DNA from: Prevotellamassilia sp.
GTDB taxonomy: Bacteria > Bacteroidota > Bacteroidia > Bacteroidales > Bacteroidaceae
Assembly: GCA_018383375.1 (NCBI GenBank)
Contig: JAHAWW010000034.1
Coordinates: forward strand, 1 to 12,784
DNA: 12,784 bases
Direction: 5' to 3'
A model generated the notes under the pieces. The model was not told the origin of the DNA, made no database searches, and worked only from the letters and a program-made list of their open reading frames with translations. Of the stretch, positions 7,692 to 12,652 are shown one piece after another; the first letter of the stretch is position 1; each line of letters begins with the position of its first letter. A program made the position numbers and the translations under genes.

Positions 7692-7716
7692 GAGGCGATT
7701 TGAGTCTTGTCGCCTC
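7692..7716. repeat. Inverted repeat GAGGCGA-N11-TCGCCTC
   Basis: GAGGCGA at 7692-7698 and TCGCCTC at 7710-7716 are perfect 7-bp inverted arms with an 11-nt centre, about 10 nt upstream of the -33 box of the plus-strand promoter at 7726. A competing pair, CGCCT (7681-7685) with AGGCG (7693-7697), overlaps it. It could be an operator for a dimeric regulator or an RNA hairpin. Confidence 0.4.
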
Positions 7717-7725
7717 ATAGTGTCT

Positions 7726-7756
7726 TTTGTTTTTGGTCGCTTGAGCATTACCTTTG
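7726..7756 (+). promoter_or_regulatory. Consensus Bacteroidota promoter with no gene downstream
   Basis: TTTG at 7726-7729, a spacer of exactly 19 nt, then TACCTTTG at 7749-7756: all ten consensus bases match. The predicted start site is near 7763, pointing away from the aminotransferase gene. No credible coding sequence follows on this strand before the convergent SUI1-like gene; instead a terminator-like hairpin begins about 8 nt after the start site. Confidence 0.6.
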
Positions 7757-7770
7757 AGGTAAGAACAAAC

Positions 7771-7797
7771 AAAGGAGGCTCAAAAGGCCTCCTTTTT
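7771..7797 (+). terminator. Rho-independent terminator-like hairpin, possibly bidirectional
   Basis: AAAGGAGGC (7771-7779) pairs with GCCTCCTTT (7787-7795) across a 7-nt loop, and the plus strand runs into TTTTT (7793-7797). On the minus strand the stem is followed by the U-rich GTTTGTTCTT, so it could also end the SUI1-like transcript about 235 nt beyond its stop codon. Confidence 0.65.
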
Positions 7798-7821
7798 GCT
7801 ACTATTCAGTCATTTACAGTC

Positions 7822-7847
7822 ATAAGGACAGTTTTTCGTGTCCTTAT
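7822..7847 (+). terminator. Second hairpin with T-rich tail
   Basis: ATAAGGACA (7822-7830) and TGTCCTTAT (7839-7847) form a perfect 9-bp stem with an 8-nt loop. Downstream on the plus strand is TCCCGTCTTTTCTGTTCTT, moderately T-rich but not a clean run. It may act as a backup terminator behind 7771-7797 or as the 3' end of a short RNA of about 85-105 nt. Confidence 0.35.
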
Positions 7848-8032
7848 TCCCGTCTTTTCTGTTCTTATTCCCGTTGCGAAAAAGTGCTTTGCCGGTTCAA
7901 AATAGCCGCTTTCCCGTCGATTTTTCCCCTCAGCCGAGCTATCGCAAAAGTTTTTTGGGGAAAATGAAAGTTGTTGTGTCACACAAGACCCTTGTTTTTG
8001 TTGATTTCAAAAGCGGTGTGCCGGGCGGGGGA

Positions 8033-8440
8033 TTACTTGGTTTGCGTGTAGCCCAACTTCCTCAGAATATCGAGTAGGAGCGGCCTTTTGTCGCCTTGAA
8101 TGACGATGACGCCGTGGTCTACCGAGCCACCCACGCCACACTTTTGTTTCAATAGCCGGGCCAAGGCGGCGAGGTCTGCGTCGGGGCCGACAAACCCTTT
8201 GACCAAGGTCACGGTCTTGCCACCCCGGCCTGCACGTTCCATGCTCAGACGCAGTCGTTGTTGCTTCGGTGGCAACAATGCGGGCGCCTCTTCACCATCT
8301 TCGGCATAGGCAAAATCGGGGTTGGTGGAGTAGACCACACCGACACGCTGCCGCTTGGGGATGTCGCGCATTGCCTCGTCGACACCACTATCTTCGGCAA
8401 CGGCCCCAAGCGCCTCAAGCGCAGTTTTCCAGTCTGCCAT
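8033..8440 (-). CDS. SUI1/eIF1-like translation initiation factor (YciH type)
   Basis: 135-residue protein with a C-terminal SUI1 domain (about residues 62-133): LRLSMERAGRGGKTVTLVKGF, then LKQKCGVGGSV at 97-107 and GVIVIQGDKRP at 110-120. This is the bacterial relative of eukaryotic eIF1 (E. coli YciH), which binds the small ribosomal subunit and can affect initiation fidelity. The first 60 or so residues are an acidic, poorly structured extension (GVVYSTNPDFAYAEDGEEAP). The start at 8440 is the only ATG before that segment. Upstream, 97 nt separate it from the SDR stop, with a terminator between, so it is probably transcribed alone, although I see no consensus promoter. Its precise role in Bacteroidota is not established. 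Confidence 0.9.
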   Translation of the reverse strand: MADWKTALEALGAVAEDSGVDEAMRDIPKRQRVGVVYSTNPDFAYAEDGEEAPALLPPKQQRLRLSMERAGRGGKTVTLVKGFVGPDADLAALARLLKQKCGVGGSVDHGVIVIQGDKRPLLLDILRKLGYTQTK

Positions 8441-8489
8441 AATATTCTGATTGTCTGATTTTAACGTTGATGCATTAAACTTTTTCTTT

Positions 8490-8528
8490 CATAAAAATAA
8501 AGCCAACTCTGCCGCGACAGACTTGGCT
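8490..8528 (-). terminator. Terminator of the repeat-protein/FKBP/SDR operon
   Basis: On the minus strand, an 11-bp stem with one mismatch (8518-8528 with 8501-8511, 6-nt loop) is followed by TTATTTTTAT at 8491-8500. It begins 9 nt after the SDR stop codon and separates that operon from the SUI1-like gene. Confidence 0.8.
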
Positions 8529-8537
8529 TCCGGTGGG

Positions 8538-9299
8538 TTATAAATCGCGATGAATGAAACTGCCATTGGCCTGATGAGTGGCCAAGATGAGCACCTCGGC
8601 AATCTGTACGTGTTTGGGCGCACTGGCGGCAAAAAAGGCCACGTCGGCGATGTCGGCACCCGTGAGGGGCTTGATGCCTTTGTAGACTCCCTCGGCGCGC
8701 TCGCTGTCGCCGTGGAAGCGCACCGTGCTGAAGTTGGTCTCGACCAGTCCCGGCTTGAGATTGGTCACGCGCACGGCCGACTCGGCCACATCAATGCGCA
8801 AGCCGTCGGTGATGGCCTTGACGGCGGCCTTGGTGGCACAATAGACGTTGCCGCGCGCATAGGCTGCATCGCCTGCCACACTGCCCACATTGATGACGTG
8901 CCCTTCGTTGCGTTTCACCATGGCAGGCACGATGAGACGAGTCATAGTGAGCAGTCCCTTGATGTTGGTGTCGATCATCGTGTTCCAGTCTTCGGGGTCG
9001 CCTTCATATTCTTTGTCGAGCCCGAGAGCCAGCCCGGCATTGTTGATGAGCACGTCGACGTTTTCCCACGGCGTGCCGGCCAAAGAGTGGACAGCCGCTT
9101 CAGCCGCTTCGGCATCGCGCACGTCAAAAACAAGGGTTTTCACCTTGGCTCCCTCCGTCTCAAGCTCAGCCTGAATAGAGGCCAGCTTGTCGGCACGCCG
9201 TGCGGTGAGTATTAGGTCGTAACCACCTCGCGCAAAACGTCTTGCGCAGGCTTCGCCGATGCCGCTCGTGGCACCGGTAATCAATGCGATTGGTTTCAT
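8538..9299 (-). CDS. SDR family NAD(P)-dependent oxidoreductase, YdfG-like
   Basis: 253-residue classical short-chain dehydrogenase/reductase, cytoplasmic. TGATSGIG at 9-15 is the cofactor-binding glycine motif, and TARR at 32-35 suggests NADP(H) preference. NNAGLALG at 86-93 is characteristic of the YdfG/serine-3-dehydrogenase-like subgroup. The catalytic residues are S140 (NVGSVAG), Y153 and K157 (YCATK), with the supporting N112. PLTGADIADVAFFAASAPKHVQI near 211-233 is the C-terminal signature of that subgroup. E. coli YdfG oxidises L-allo-threonine and 3-hydroxy acids, so a 3-hydroxy acid dehydrogenase role is a reasonable guess; the substrate is not proven. It lies 60 nt after the FKBP gene and is the last gene of its operon, directly followed by a terminator. 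Confidence 0.93.
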   Translation of the reverse strand: MKPIALITGATSGIGEACARRFARGGYDLILTARRADKLASIQAELETEGAKVKTLVFDVRDAEAAEAAVHSLAGTPWENVDVLINNAGLALGLDKEYEGDPEDWNTMIDTNIKGLLTMTRLIVPAMVKRNEGHVINVGSVAGDAAYARGNVYCATKAAVKAITDGLRIDVAESAVRVTNLKPGLVETNFSTVRFHGDSERAEGVYKGIKPLTGADIADVAFFAASAPKHVQIAEVLILATHQANGSFIHRDL

Positions 9300-9359
9300 A
9301 AATAAGGGGAATATGCGTTGAAAATTGGTGAATGTGGATTGGGCTTGTCAAACGCGCCG

Positions 9360-9758
9360 TCAGGCAATGACCAGCAGTTCGATTTCAAAAACGAGTGTGG
9401 AGCCACCGGGTATGCCGGGCTGCGAAAACTTGCCGTAGCCCATCTCGGCGGGGATGTAAACCTCCCATTTGTCGCCCACACACATCGCTTGCATGGCGAC
9501 AATCCAGCCCTCGATGAGGTCGCACAGTCTGATGGCCAGCGGCGCTCCGCCGCGACTGCTGTCGAATTTTTTGCCGTTGATGGTGCGGCCGGTGTAGTGG
9601 GCCGTGACAATGCTGCGCGGCGTGGGATGCAGACCGTCGGCCTTGCCTTCGGTCAACACCTTATAATAGATGCCTTTGGGAAGTGGTTTCACGCCTTCTT
9701 CGCGTGATTTTGCTGCCAGCCATTCTTTGTTGGCTTCGGCATAAGCTCTTTTGTTCAT
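9360..9758 (-). CDS. FKBP-type peptidyl-prolyl cis-trans isomerase
   Basis: 132-residue single FKBP domain preceded by a charged helical segment of about 30 residues (NKRAYAEANKEWLAAKSREE). The domain shows VTAHYTGRTINGKKFDSS at about 51-68 with active-site Y55, F65 and D66, LIEGWIVAM with W85, YIPAEMGYG with Y108, and IPGGSTLVFEIELL at the end. It would catalyse cis-trans isomerisation of prolyl peptide bonds and assist folding. There is no signal peptide or lipobox, so it is predicted cytoplasmic, unlike many Bacteroidota FKBPs that are exported lipoproteins. It sits 55 nt after the secreted repeat protein and 60 nt before the SDR gene, all on one strand, and probably shares the promoter at 10291-10322. 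Confidence 0.94.
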   Translation of the reverse strand: MNKRAYAEANKEWLAAKSREEGVKPLPKGIYYKVLTEGKADGLHPTPRSIVTAHYTGRTINGKKFDSSRGGAPLAIRLCDLIEGWIVAMQAMCVGDKWEVYIPAEMGYGKFSQPGIPGGSTLVFEIELLVIA

Positions 9759-9813
9759 AGCGTGGTGGGGTTGATGTGGTGTGGCGTCGGGTGAAGCAGC
9801 TAAGAGTAGGCTT

Positions 9814-10266
9814 TCACTTTTTCAGCCAGGTATAGTCCCAACGATGCAACAGGGCGTTGTATTTGCGGTGACCGATAAGGTTGCCGCTGCGGTCGTAGAT
9901 ATCGTAGCGGTTGAGCGTGCGGTTCCATTTCTCGTAAGACTGGAGCGTGCCGGAGCGGTCGCGGCTTTCGCGGCGTCCAAGTGCAGTATTGTTGTTGTCG
10001 GTCTGTTTGTCGGTCTGTTGGCCTCGGCGGTCGCGGTTGTCGGTTGTGGGCTGGGTGGCGTCGCGCTCATAGCGCACCAAGCGGCCTGTTTTGTCAAAAA
10101 ACTCCGTGCGCTTGAGTAGCGCATTGTGTTTGGAATAGCCCACGAGTCTTCCCGAACGGTCGAAAAACTCTGTACGATTGAGTGTTTGGTTGAATTTGCT
10201 GTATTGCTGAGCGCCAGCCATGCCGGTCAAAAAGCAGAACAATACAAAGGAAAATAACCGTTTCAT
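9814..10266 (-). CDS. Secreted protein of tandem 22-residue repeats, function unknown
   Basis: 150 residues. The first 19-20 (MKRLFSFVLFCFLTGMAGA, then Q) form a Sec signal peptide with an Ala-x-Ala-like cleavage site; no lipobox is evident. Everything after it is built from a 22-residue unit of the form Y-x-K-x-N-x-x-L-x-R-x-E-x-x-D-R-S-G-x-L-x-G: copies at 22-43, 44-65, a degenerate one at 66-88, 89-110, 111-132 and a partial one at 133-150 ending WDYTWLKK. Copies 3 and 4 have drifted to a polar T/D/N/Q/R-rich sequence but keep D-R-x-G. I do not recognise a named family; the unit recalls short beta-hairpin repeats found in exported proteins. The ATG at 10266 is chosen because the signal peptide begins there, 18 nt after a predicted start site. 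It is the first gene of an operon with FKBP and SDR genes. Confidence 0.8.
   Translation of the reverse strand: MKRLFSFVLFCFLTGMAGAQQYSKFNQTLNRTEFFDRSGRLVGYSKHNALLKRTEFFDKTGRLVRYERDATQPTTDNRDRRGQQTDKQTDNNNTALGRRESRDRSGTLQSYEKWNRTLNRYDIYDRSGNLIGHRKYNALLHRWDYTWLKK
9817..10203 (-). repeat. 66-bp tandem coding repeat array (six 22-aa units)
   Basis: The six units of the repeat protein correspond to DNA periods of 66 bp. The similarity is also visible in bases between the first two units: on the plus strand, AAAAAACTCCGTGCGCTTGAG near 10095 and the matching stretch near 10161 differ at only a few positions. Later units have diverged, so the array is old rather than a fresh slippage product. Confidence 0.7.
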
Positions 10267-10290
10267 CGTTGTTAGGTTTGATTGATGAAG

Positions 10291-10322
10291 CAAACTTACG
10301 GCAAAACCGCCAAAAGAGGAAA
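10291..10322 (-). promoter_or_regulatory. Promoter of the repeat-protein/FKBP/SDR operon
   Basis: On the minus strand TAAGTTTG (10291-10298) matches TAnnTTTG exactly. TTTC at 10319-10322, 20 nt upstream, is a one-mismatch -33 box. The predicted start site near 10284 leaves a leader of about 18 nt before the ATG at 10266. Confidence 0.6.
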
Positions 10323-10375
10323 CATTTTGCCCTAAAAACGTACCAAACCGACAGTTCCACCACAATAATATAATA

Positions 10376-10390
10376 ATGTACGCGCGCGCG
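10376..10390. repeat. Alternating purine-pyrimidine (CG)n tract
   Basis: ATGTACGCGCGCGCG alternates purine and pyrimidine for 15 nt, including five CG dinucleotides in a row at 10381-10390. It is flanked by AT-rich DNA (AATAATATAAT before, AATTAAATAA after). Such sequence favours left-handed Z-DNA under negative supercoiling, which fits a position between two divergent promoters. Confidence 0.55.
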
Positions 10391-10439
10391 AATTAAATAA
10401 GGTACTTCAGCGTCAGGAAAAGAAAAAATGATGCAAGGC

Positions 10440-10470
10440 GTGGCCGGAATGAAAAATTTTATTAACTTTG
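10440..10470 (+). promoter_or_regulatory. Promoter of the rpsF-rpsR-rplI operon
   Basis: TAACTTTG at 10463-10470 is an exact TAnnTTTG -7 box. The -33 position (around 10440-10443, GTGG) is a poor match to TTTG, but an A/T-rich block sits between (GAAAAATTTTAT). The predicted start site is near 10477, about 60 nt before the rpsF start. Confidence 0.6.
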
Positions 10471-10535
10471 CGCCGCCTTTATGAGGCATAAGCATTCAAT
10501 TCAATTATTCATTTACAAAACGTACCCATTACACT

Positions 10536-10880
10536 ATGATGAATCAGTACGAGACCGTTTTCATTATGACTCCCGTTTTGTCTGAACCTCAGATGAAGGA
10601 AACGGTCGAAAAATTCAAAGGAATCTTGACCGCCGCCGGCGCCGAGATTATCAATGAAGAGAACTGGGGACTTAAGAAGATGGCCTACGCCATCCAGAAG
10701 AAGAGCACAGGTTTCTATGCTCTGCTTGAGTTCAAGGCCGGTCCTGAAGTGGTTGACAAACTTGAAGTAGCCTATCGTCGCGACGAGCGCATCATTCGCT
10801 ACCTCACAGTGAAGCTCGACAAATTTGCTGCACAGTATGCAGAAAAACGTAGACACAACAAAACCAATAAGGAGGACTAA
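10536..10880 (+). CDS. rpsF: 30S ribosomal protein bS6
   Basis: 114 residues, close to the usual bS6 length. MNQYETVFIMTPVLSE at the start, GLKKMAYAIQKKSTGFYALLEF at about 45-66 and RRDERIIRYLTVKLD at about 81-95 match bS6 of Bacteroidota. bS6 forms a heterodimer with bS18 on the platform of the small subunit. There are two successive ATG codons at 10536 and 10539; the second (MNQYE) is the usual N-terminus in the group, so the true start may be 3 nt downstream. No Shine-Dalgarno site precedes it, only A/C-rich leader. It heads the rpsF-rpsR-rplI operon, and its last codons contain the Shine-Dalgarno sequence of rpsR. Confidence 0.98.
   Translation: MMNQYETVFIMTPVLSEPQMKETVEKFKGILTAAGAEIINEENWGLKKMAYAIQKKSTGFYALLEFKAGPEVVDKLEVAYRRDERIIRYLTVKLDKFAAQYAEKRRHNKTNKED
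10868..10875 (+). promoter_or_regulatory. Strong Shine-Dalgarno site for rpsR
   Basis: TAAGGAGG lies 8 nt before the rpsR ATG at 10884, at near-ideal spacing, and is complementary to the CCUCCUU core of the 16S 3' tail. It overlaps the Lys-Glu-Asp codons at the end of rpsF. The other starts in this window lack a match this good; rplI has only AGGA. Confidence 0.75.
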
Positions 10881-10883
10881 ACC

Positions 10884-11153
10884 ATGGCACAAACTCAATC
10901 TGAAATCCGTTACCTCACTCCGCCCACAGTGGACGTGAAAAAGAAGAAGTATTGCCGTTTCAAAAAGAGCGGTATCAAATACATCGACTATAAGGATCCC
11001 GAATTCCTCAAAAAGTTCCTCAACGAGCAAGGTAAAATCCTGCCCCGCCGCATCACCGGAACTTCTCTCAAATATCAGCGCCGCGTGGCCCAGGCCGTAA
11101 AACGTGCCCGTCACCTCGCCTTGCTGCCTTTCGTAACCGATTTGATGAAATAA
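10884..11153 (+). CDS. rpsR: 30S ribosomal protein bS18
   Basis: 89 residues. KKKKYCRFKKSGIKYIDYKDPEFLKKFL, then GKILPRRITGTSLKYQRRVAQAVKRARHLALLPF, is the complete bS18 core, with the highly conserved LPRRITG and AVKRAR segments. It pairs with bS6 and contacts 16S rRNA on the platform close to the mRNA exit and the 16S 3' tail. It starts 3 nt after the rpsF stop and has an unusually strong Shine-Dalgarno sequence for this phylum. The zinc-ligand set of some bS18 proteins is absent: only one cysteine is present. No anomaly in length or frame. Confidence 0.98.
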   Translation: MAQTQSEIRYLTPPTVDVKKKKYCRFKKSGIKYIDYKDPEFLKKFLNEQGKILPRRITGTSLKYQRRVAQAVKRARHLALLPFVTDLMK

Positions 11154-11168
11154 TTTATAGGATAAGAT

Positions 11169-11618
11169 ATGGAAGTCATTTTGAAACAAAACGTTCATGG
11201 CCTCGGCTACAAGGACGACATCGTAAAAGTGAAAGACGGCTATGGCCGCAACTACCTTATCCCCACCGGAAAGGCTGTCATCGCTTCAGTTTCAGCCAAA
11301 AAAAGCTTGGCTGAAGAACTCAAGCAACGCGCTCACAAGCTCGAGAAAATCAAAAACGACGCTCTCGCTCTCGCTGAGAAACTCGGTGGCATACAACCCA
11401 TCGTCATCGCTACCAAAGTCAGCGCCAACGGTGCCATCTATGGCTCTGTCAACGCTACACACATCTCTGAGGAACTCGCTAAGCAGGGCTTCGAAATCGA
11501 CCGCAAGGCTATCGACCTCAAAGACGTTAAGGCTGTCGGCACATACAAAGCCGTGGCTCACCTGCACAAGGAAGTCAGCGTAGAAATCCCCTTCGAGGTT
11601 GTGGCTGAAGAAGCCTAA
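11169..11618 (+). CDS. rplI: 50S ribosomal protein bL9
   Basis: 149 residues, the usual length. The N-terminal domain MEVILKQNVHGLGYKDDIVKVKDGYGRNYLIPTGKA is the rRNA-binding bL9 signature. It is followed by the long connecting helix (SAKKSLAEELKQRAHKLEKIKNDALALAEKL, about 43-73) and the C-terminal domain with SANGAIYGSVNATHISEEL at about 84-102. bL9 lies at the base of the L1 stalk and influences reading-frame fidelity. It begins 15 nt after the rpsR stop with a weak AGGA element and is the last gene of the operon, followed 43 nt later by a terminator. Confidence 0.98.
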   Translation: MEVILKQNVHGLGYKDDIVKVKDGYGRNYLIPTGKAVIASVSAKKSLAEELKQRAHKLEKIKNDALALAEKLGGIQPIVIATKVSANGAIYGSVNATHISEELAKQGFEIDRKAIDLKDVKAVGTYKAVAHLHKEVSVEIPFEVVAEEA

Positions 11619-11660
11619 TCGCGCGGATAAGAGGCCTTGAAATAAGGCTCAACCATATTC

Positions 11661-11712
11661 ACTGCCTGCTCTGATGGTGCCCAAAAGGCGCTGATTGGGG
11701 CAGGCAGTTTTG
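11661..11712 (+). terminator. Terminator of the rpsF operon
   Basis: ACTGCCTGC (11661-11669) pairs with GCAGGCAGT (11700-11708). Inside, GGTGCC and GGCGCT form a further stem using G-U pairs around a CAAAA loop, and the outer stem is followed by TTTTGTGTGTTTA. A smaller hairpin with one bulge (about 11631-11650) precedes it. Confidence 0.8.
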
Positions 11713-11732
11713 TGTGTTTATTGGCCGTAGCA

Positions 11733-11763
11733 TTTGCCCTTTGAGCTTTTTGTCGCATCTTTG
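11733..11763 (+). promoter_or_regulatory. Promoter of truA
   Basis: TTTG at 11733-11736, a 19-nt spacer and CATCTTTG at 11756-11763 give a one-mismatch fit to TTTG-N19-TAnnTTTG. The predicted start site near 11770 lies upstream of both candidate truA start codons. Confidence 0.5.
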
Positions 11764-11808
11764 TGTGGCCTTTTGCCTTGAATGATAAAACAACGACGAT
11801 TGTTTCAC

Positions 11809-12579
11809 ATGCGTTATTTCATATATCTCTCTTACGACGGCCGTGCCTATCACGGTTGGCAGGTGCAACCCAACGCCGAGAGCGTGCAGGGCGTGCTTAA
11901 TCGCGCACTGACCACTTTGCTGCGCCGCCCGACGGAAGTGACCGGCGCCGGACGCACAGACACGGGGGTGAACGCTGCCTTGATGGTGGCCCATTTTGAT
12001 ACCGAACAGCCCCTCGACACCCTAAGACTGACCGATAAACTCTGCCGCATATTGCCGCCCGACATTGCCGTGAGCCGCATTGTGCCGGTCAAAGAAGAAG
12101 CTCACGCCCGATTTACGGCTACAAGCCGCACCTACCACTATCACGTCTATACGGAGAAAAATCCCTTCCGCCGACACTATGCCGTCAGACTCTTTTTCCG
12201 TCCCGACTTTGAGCTGATGAACCGTGCCGCCGCCTTGTTGCTTCAGACCGAAGACTTCACCAGTTTCAGCAAACTCAACACCGACGTCAAGACCAATATC
12301 TGTCACGTCACGCGAGCACGTTGGACAGAGACAGAGCCCGGCCTTTGGCGTTTCGAAATCACCGCCGACCGCTTCTTGCGCAACATGGTGAGAGCCGTGG
12401 TCGGCACCCTGCTTGAGGTGGGTCGCGGCCGCTTGACGGTGGAGGGCTTCAAGCAAATCATAGACAGCAAAGACCGCTGTGCGGCTGGCGAGTCGGTGGC
12501 CGGTCATGCCCTTTCGCTCGTTGACATTGCCTATCCCGACGACATTTTCCTTACTGAACCGACTCTCGTGGCAGAATGA
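11809..12579 (+). CDS. truA: tRNA pseudouridine(38-40) synthase TruA
   Basis: 256-residue pseudouridine synthase that converts uridines 38, 39 and 40 in the tRNA anticodon stem-loop. RYFIYLSYDGRAYHGWQVQPN at the N-terminus, GAGRTDTGVNA at 46-56 with catalytic D51, ARFTATSRTYHYHVY at 100-114, DFTSFSK at 149-155, and RFLRNMVRAVVGTLLEVGRG at 188-207 are all TruA motifs. The frame opens 27 nt earlier at the ATG at 11782 (MIKQRRLFH), but the second ATG at 11809 starts exactly at the conserved strand and fits the family N-terminus. The two starts cannot be separated by a ribosome binding site. It is probably transcribed from its own promoter after the rplI terminator. Confidence 0.95.
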   Translation: MRYFIYLSYDGRAYHGWQVQPNAESVQGVLNRALTTLLRRPTEVTGAGRTDTGVNAALMVAHFDTEQPLDTLRLTDKLCRILPPDIAVSRIVPVKEEAHARFTATSRTYHYHVYTEKNPFRRHYAVRLFFRPDFELMNRAAALLLQTEDFTSFSKLNTDVKTNICHVTRARWTETEPGLWRFEITADRFLRNMVRAVVGTLLEVGRGRLTVEGFKQIIDSKDRCAAGESVAGHALSLVDIAYPDDIFLTEPTLVAE

Positions 12580-12652
12580 ACAAGATGCAGACGAGACACG
12601 ACATTTTTTAGACTTATCAAACCTGTATTTTACCTATCTCACCTAAATTTTC

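Larger units (their letters stand above)
7500..8032. other. Gene-free regulatory stretch between SUI1-like gene and aminotransferase
   Basis: This 533-nt stretch is richer in A and T than its neighbours, and I find no credible protein. It holds the aminotransferase promoter (7571-7601), a plus-strand promoter (7726-7756) and a GC stem with oligo-T (7771-7797). Further inverted repeats are 7692-7698/7710-7716, 7822-7830/7839-7847, 7922-7929/7957-7964 (TTTTCCCC/GGGGAAAA, 27-nt loop) and the odd palindrome TTGTGTCACACAA at 7973-7985. An 11-nt direct repeat CTTATTCCCGT occurs at 7843-7853 and 7864-7874. The density of structure suggests regulatory or small-RNA content, but no known RNA family was recognised. 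Confidence 0.6.
10267..10535. other. Divergent promoter region between the repeat-protein operon and rpsF operon
   Basis: 269 nt without a gene. It carries the minus-strand promoter at 10291-10322, a 15-nt alternating purine-pyrimidine tract at 10376-10390 in AT-rich flanks, the rpsF promoter around 10463-10470, and an rpsF leader of about 60 nt with a small hairpin (GCCT/AGGC, 10475-10487). Confidence 0.6.

Noticed and set aside
7820..7880. Direct repeats as a CRISPR-like or attachment-site array
   Set aside because: Only two 11-nt copies (7843-7853 and 7864-7874) with a 10-nt gap; no repeat-spacer pattern, integrase or cas gene.
7636..7905. Possible 89-codon plus-strand gene in the 7500-8032 gap
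   Set aside because: It starts upstream of the only plus-strand promoter, crosses the terminator hairpin, and its translation looks random (arginine/leucine-rich, with a repeat caused by the 11-nt DNA duplication).
7922..7964. TTTTCCCC/GGGGAAAA inverted arms as a terminator
   Set aside because: The loop is 27 nt and no U-run follows on either strand; it is only noted as an inverted repeat.
7838..8077. Possible 79-codon plus-strand gene overlapping the end of the SUI1-like gene
   Set aside because: No start signal, no domain, and it runs antisense into a conserved gene.
10471..10535. Possible S6:S18-binding leader RNA before rpsF
   Set aside because: A CCG occurs at 10473-10475, but it lies at or before the predicted transcription start, and only a 4-bp hairpin is present, so the motif is not supported.
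10509..11198. 229-codon minus-strand frame across rpsF and rpsR
   Set aside because: It lies entirely opposite highly conserved ribosomal protein genes and shows no recognisable domain; explained by codon bias of those genes.
12580..12652. Promoter for the secreted protein at the right edge
   Set aside because: Best -7-like strings (TATTTTAC, TACCTATC) miss key TTTG bases and have no -33 box at the right distance.
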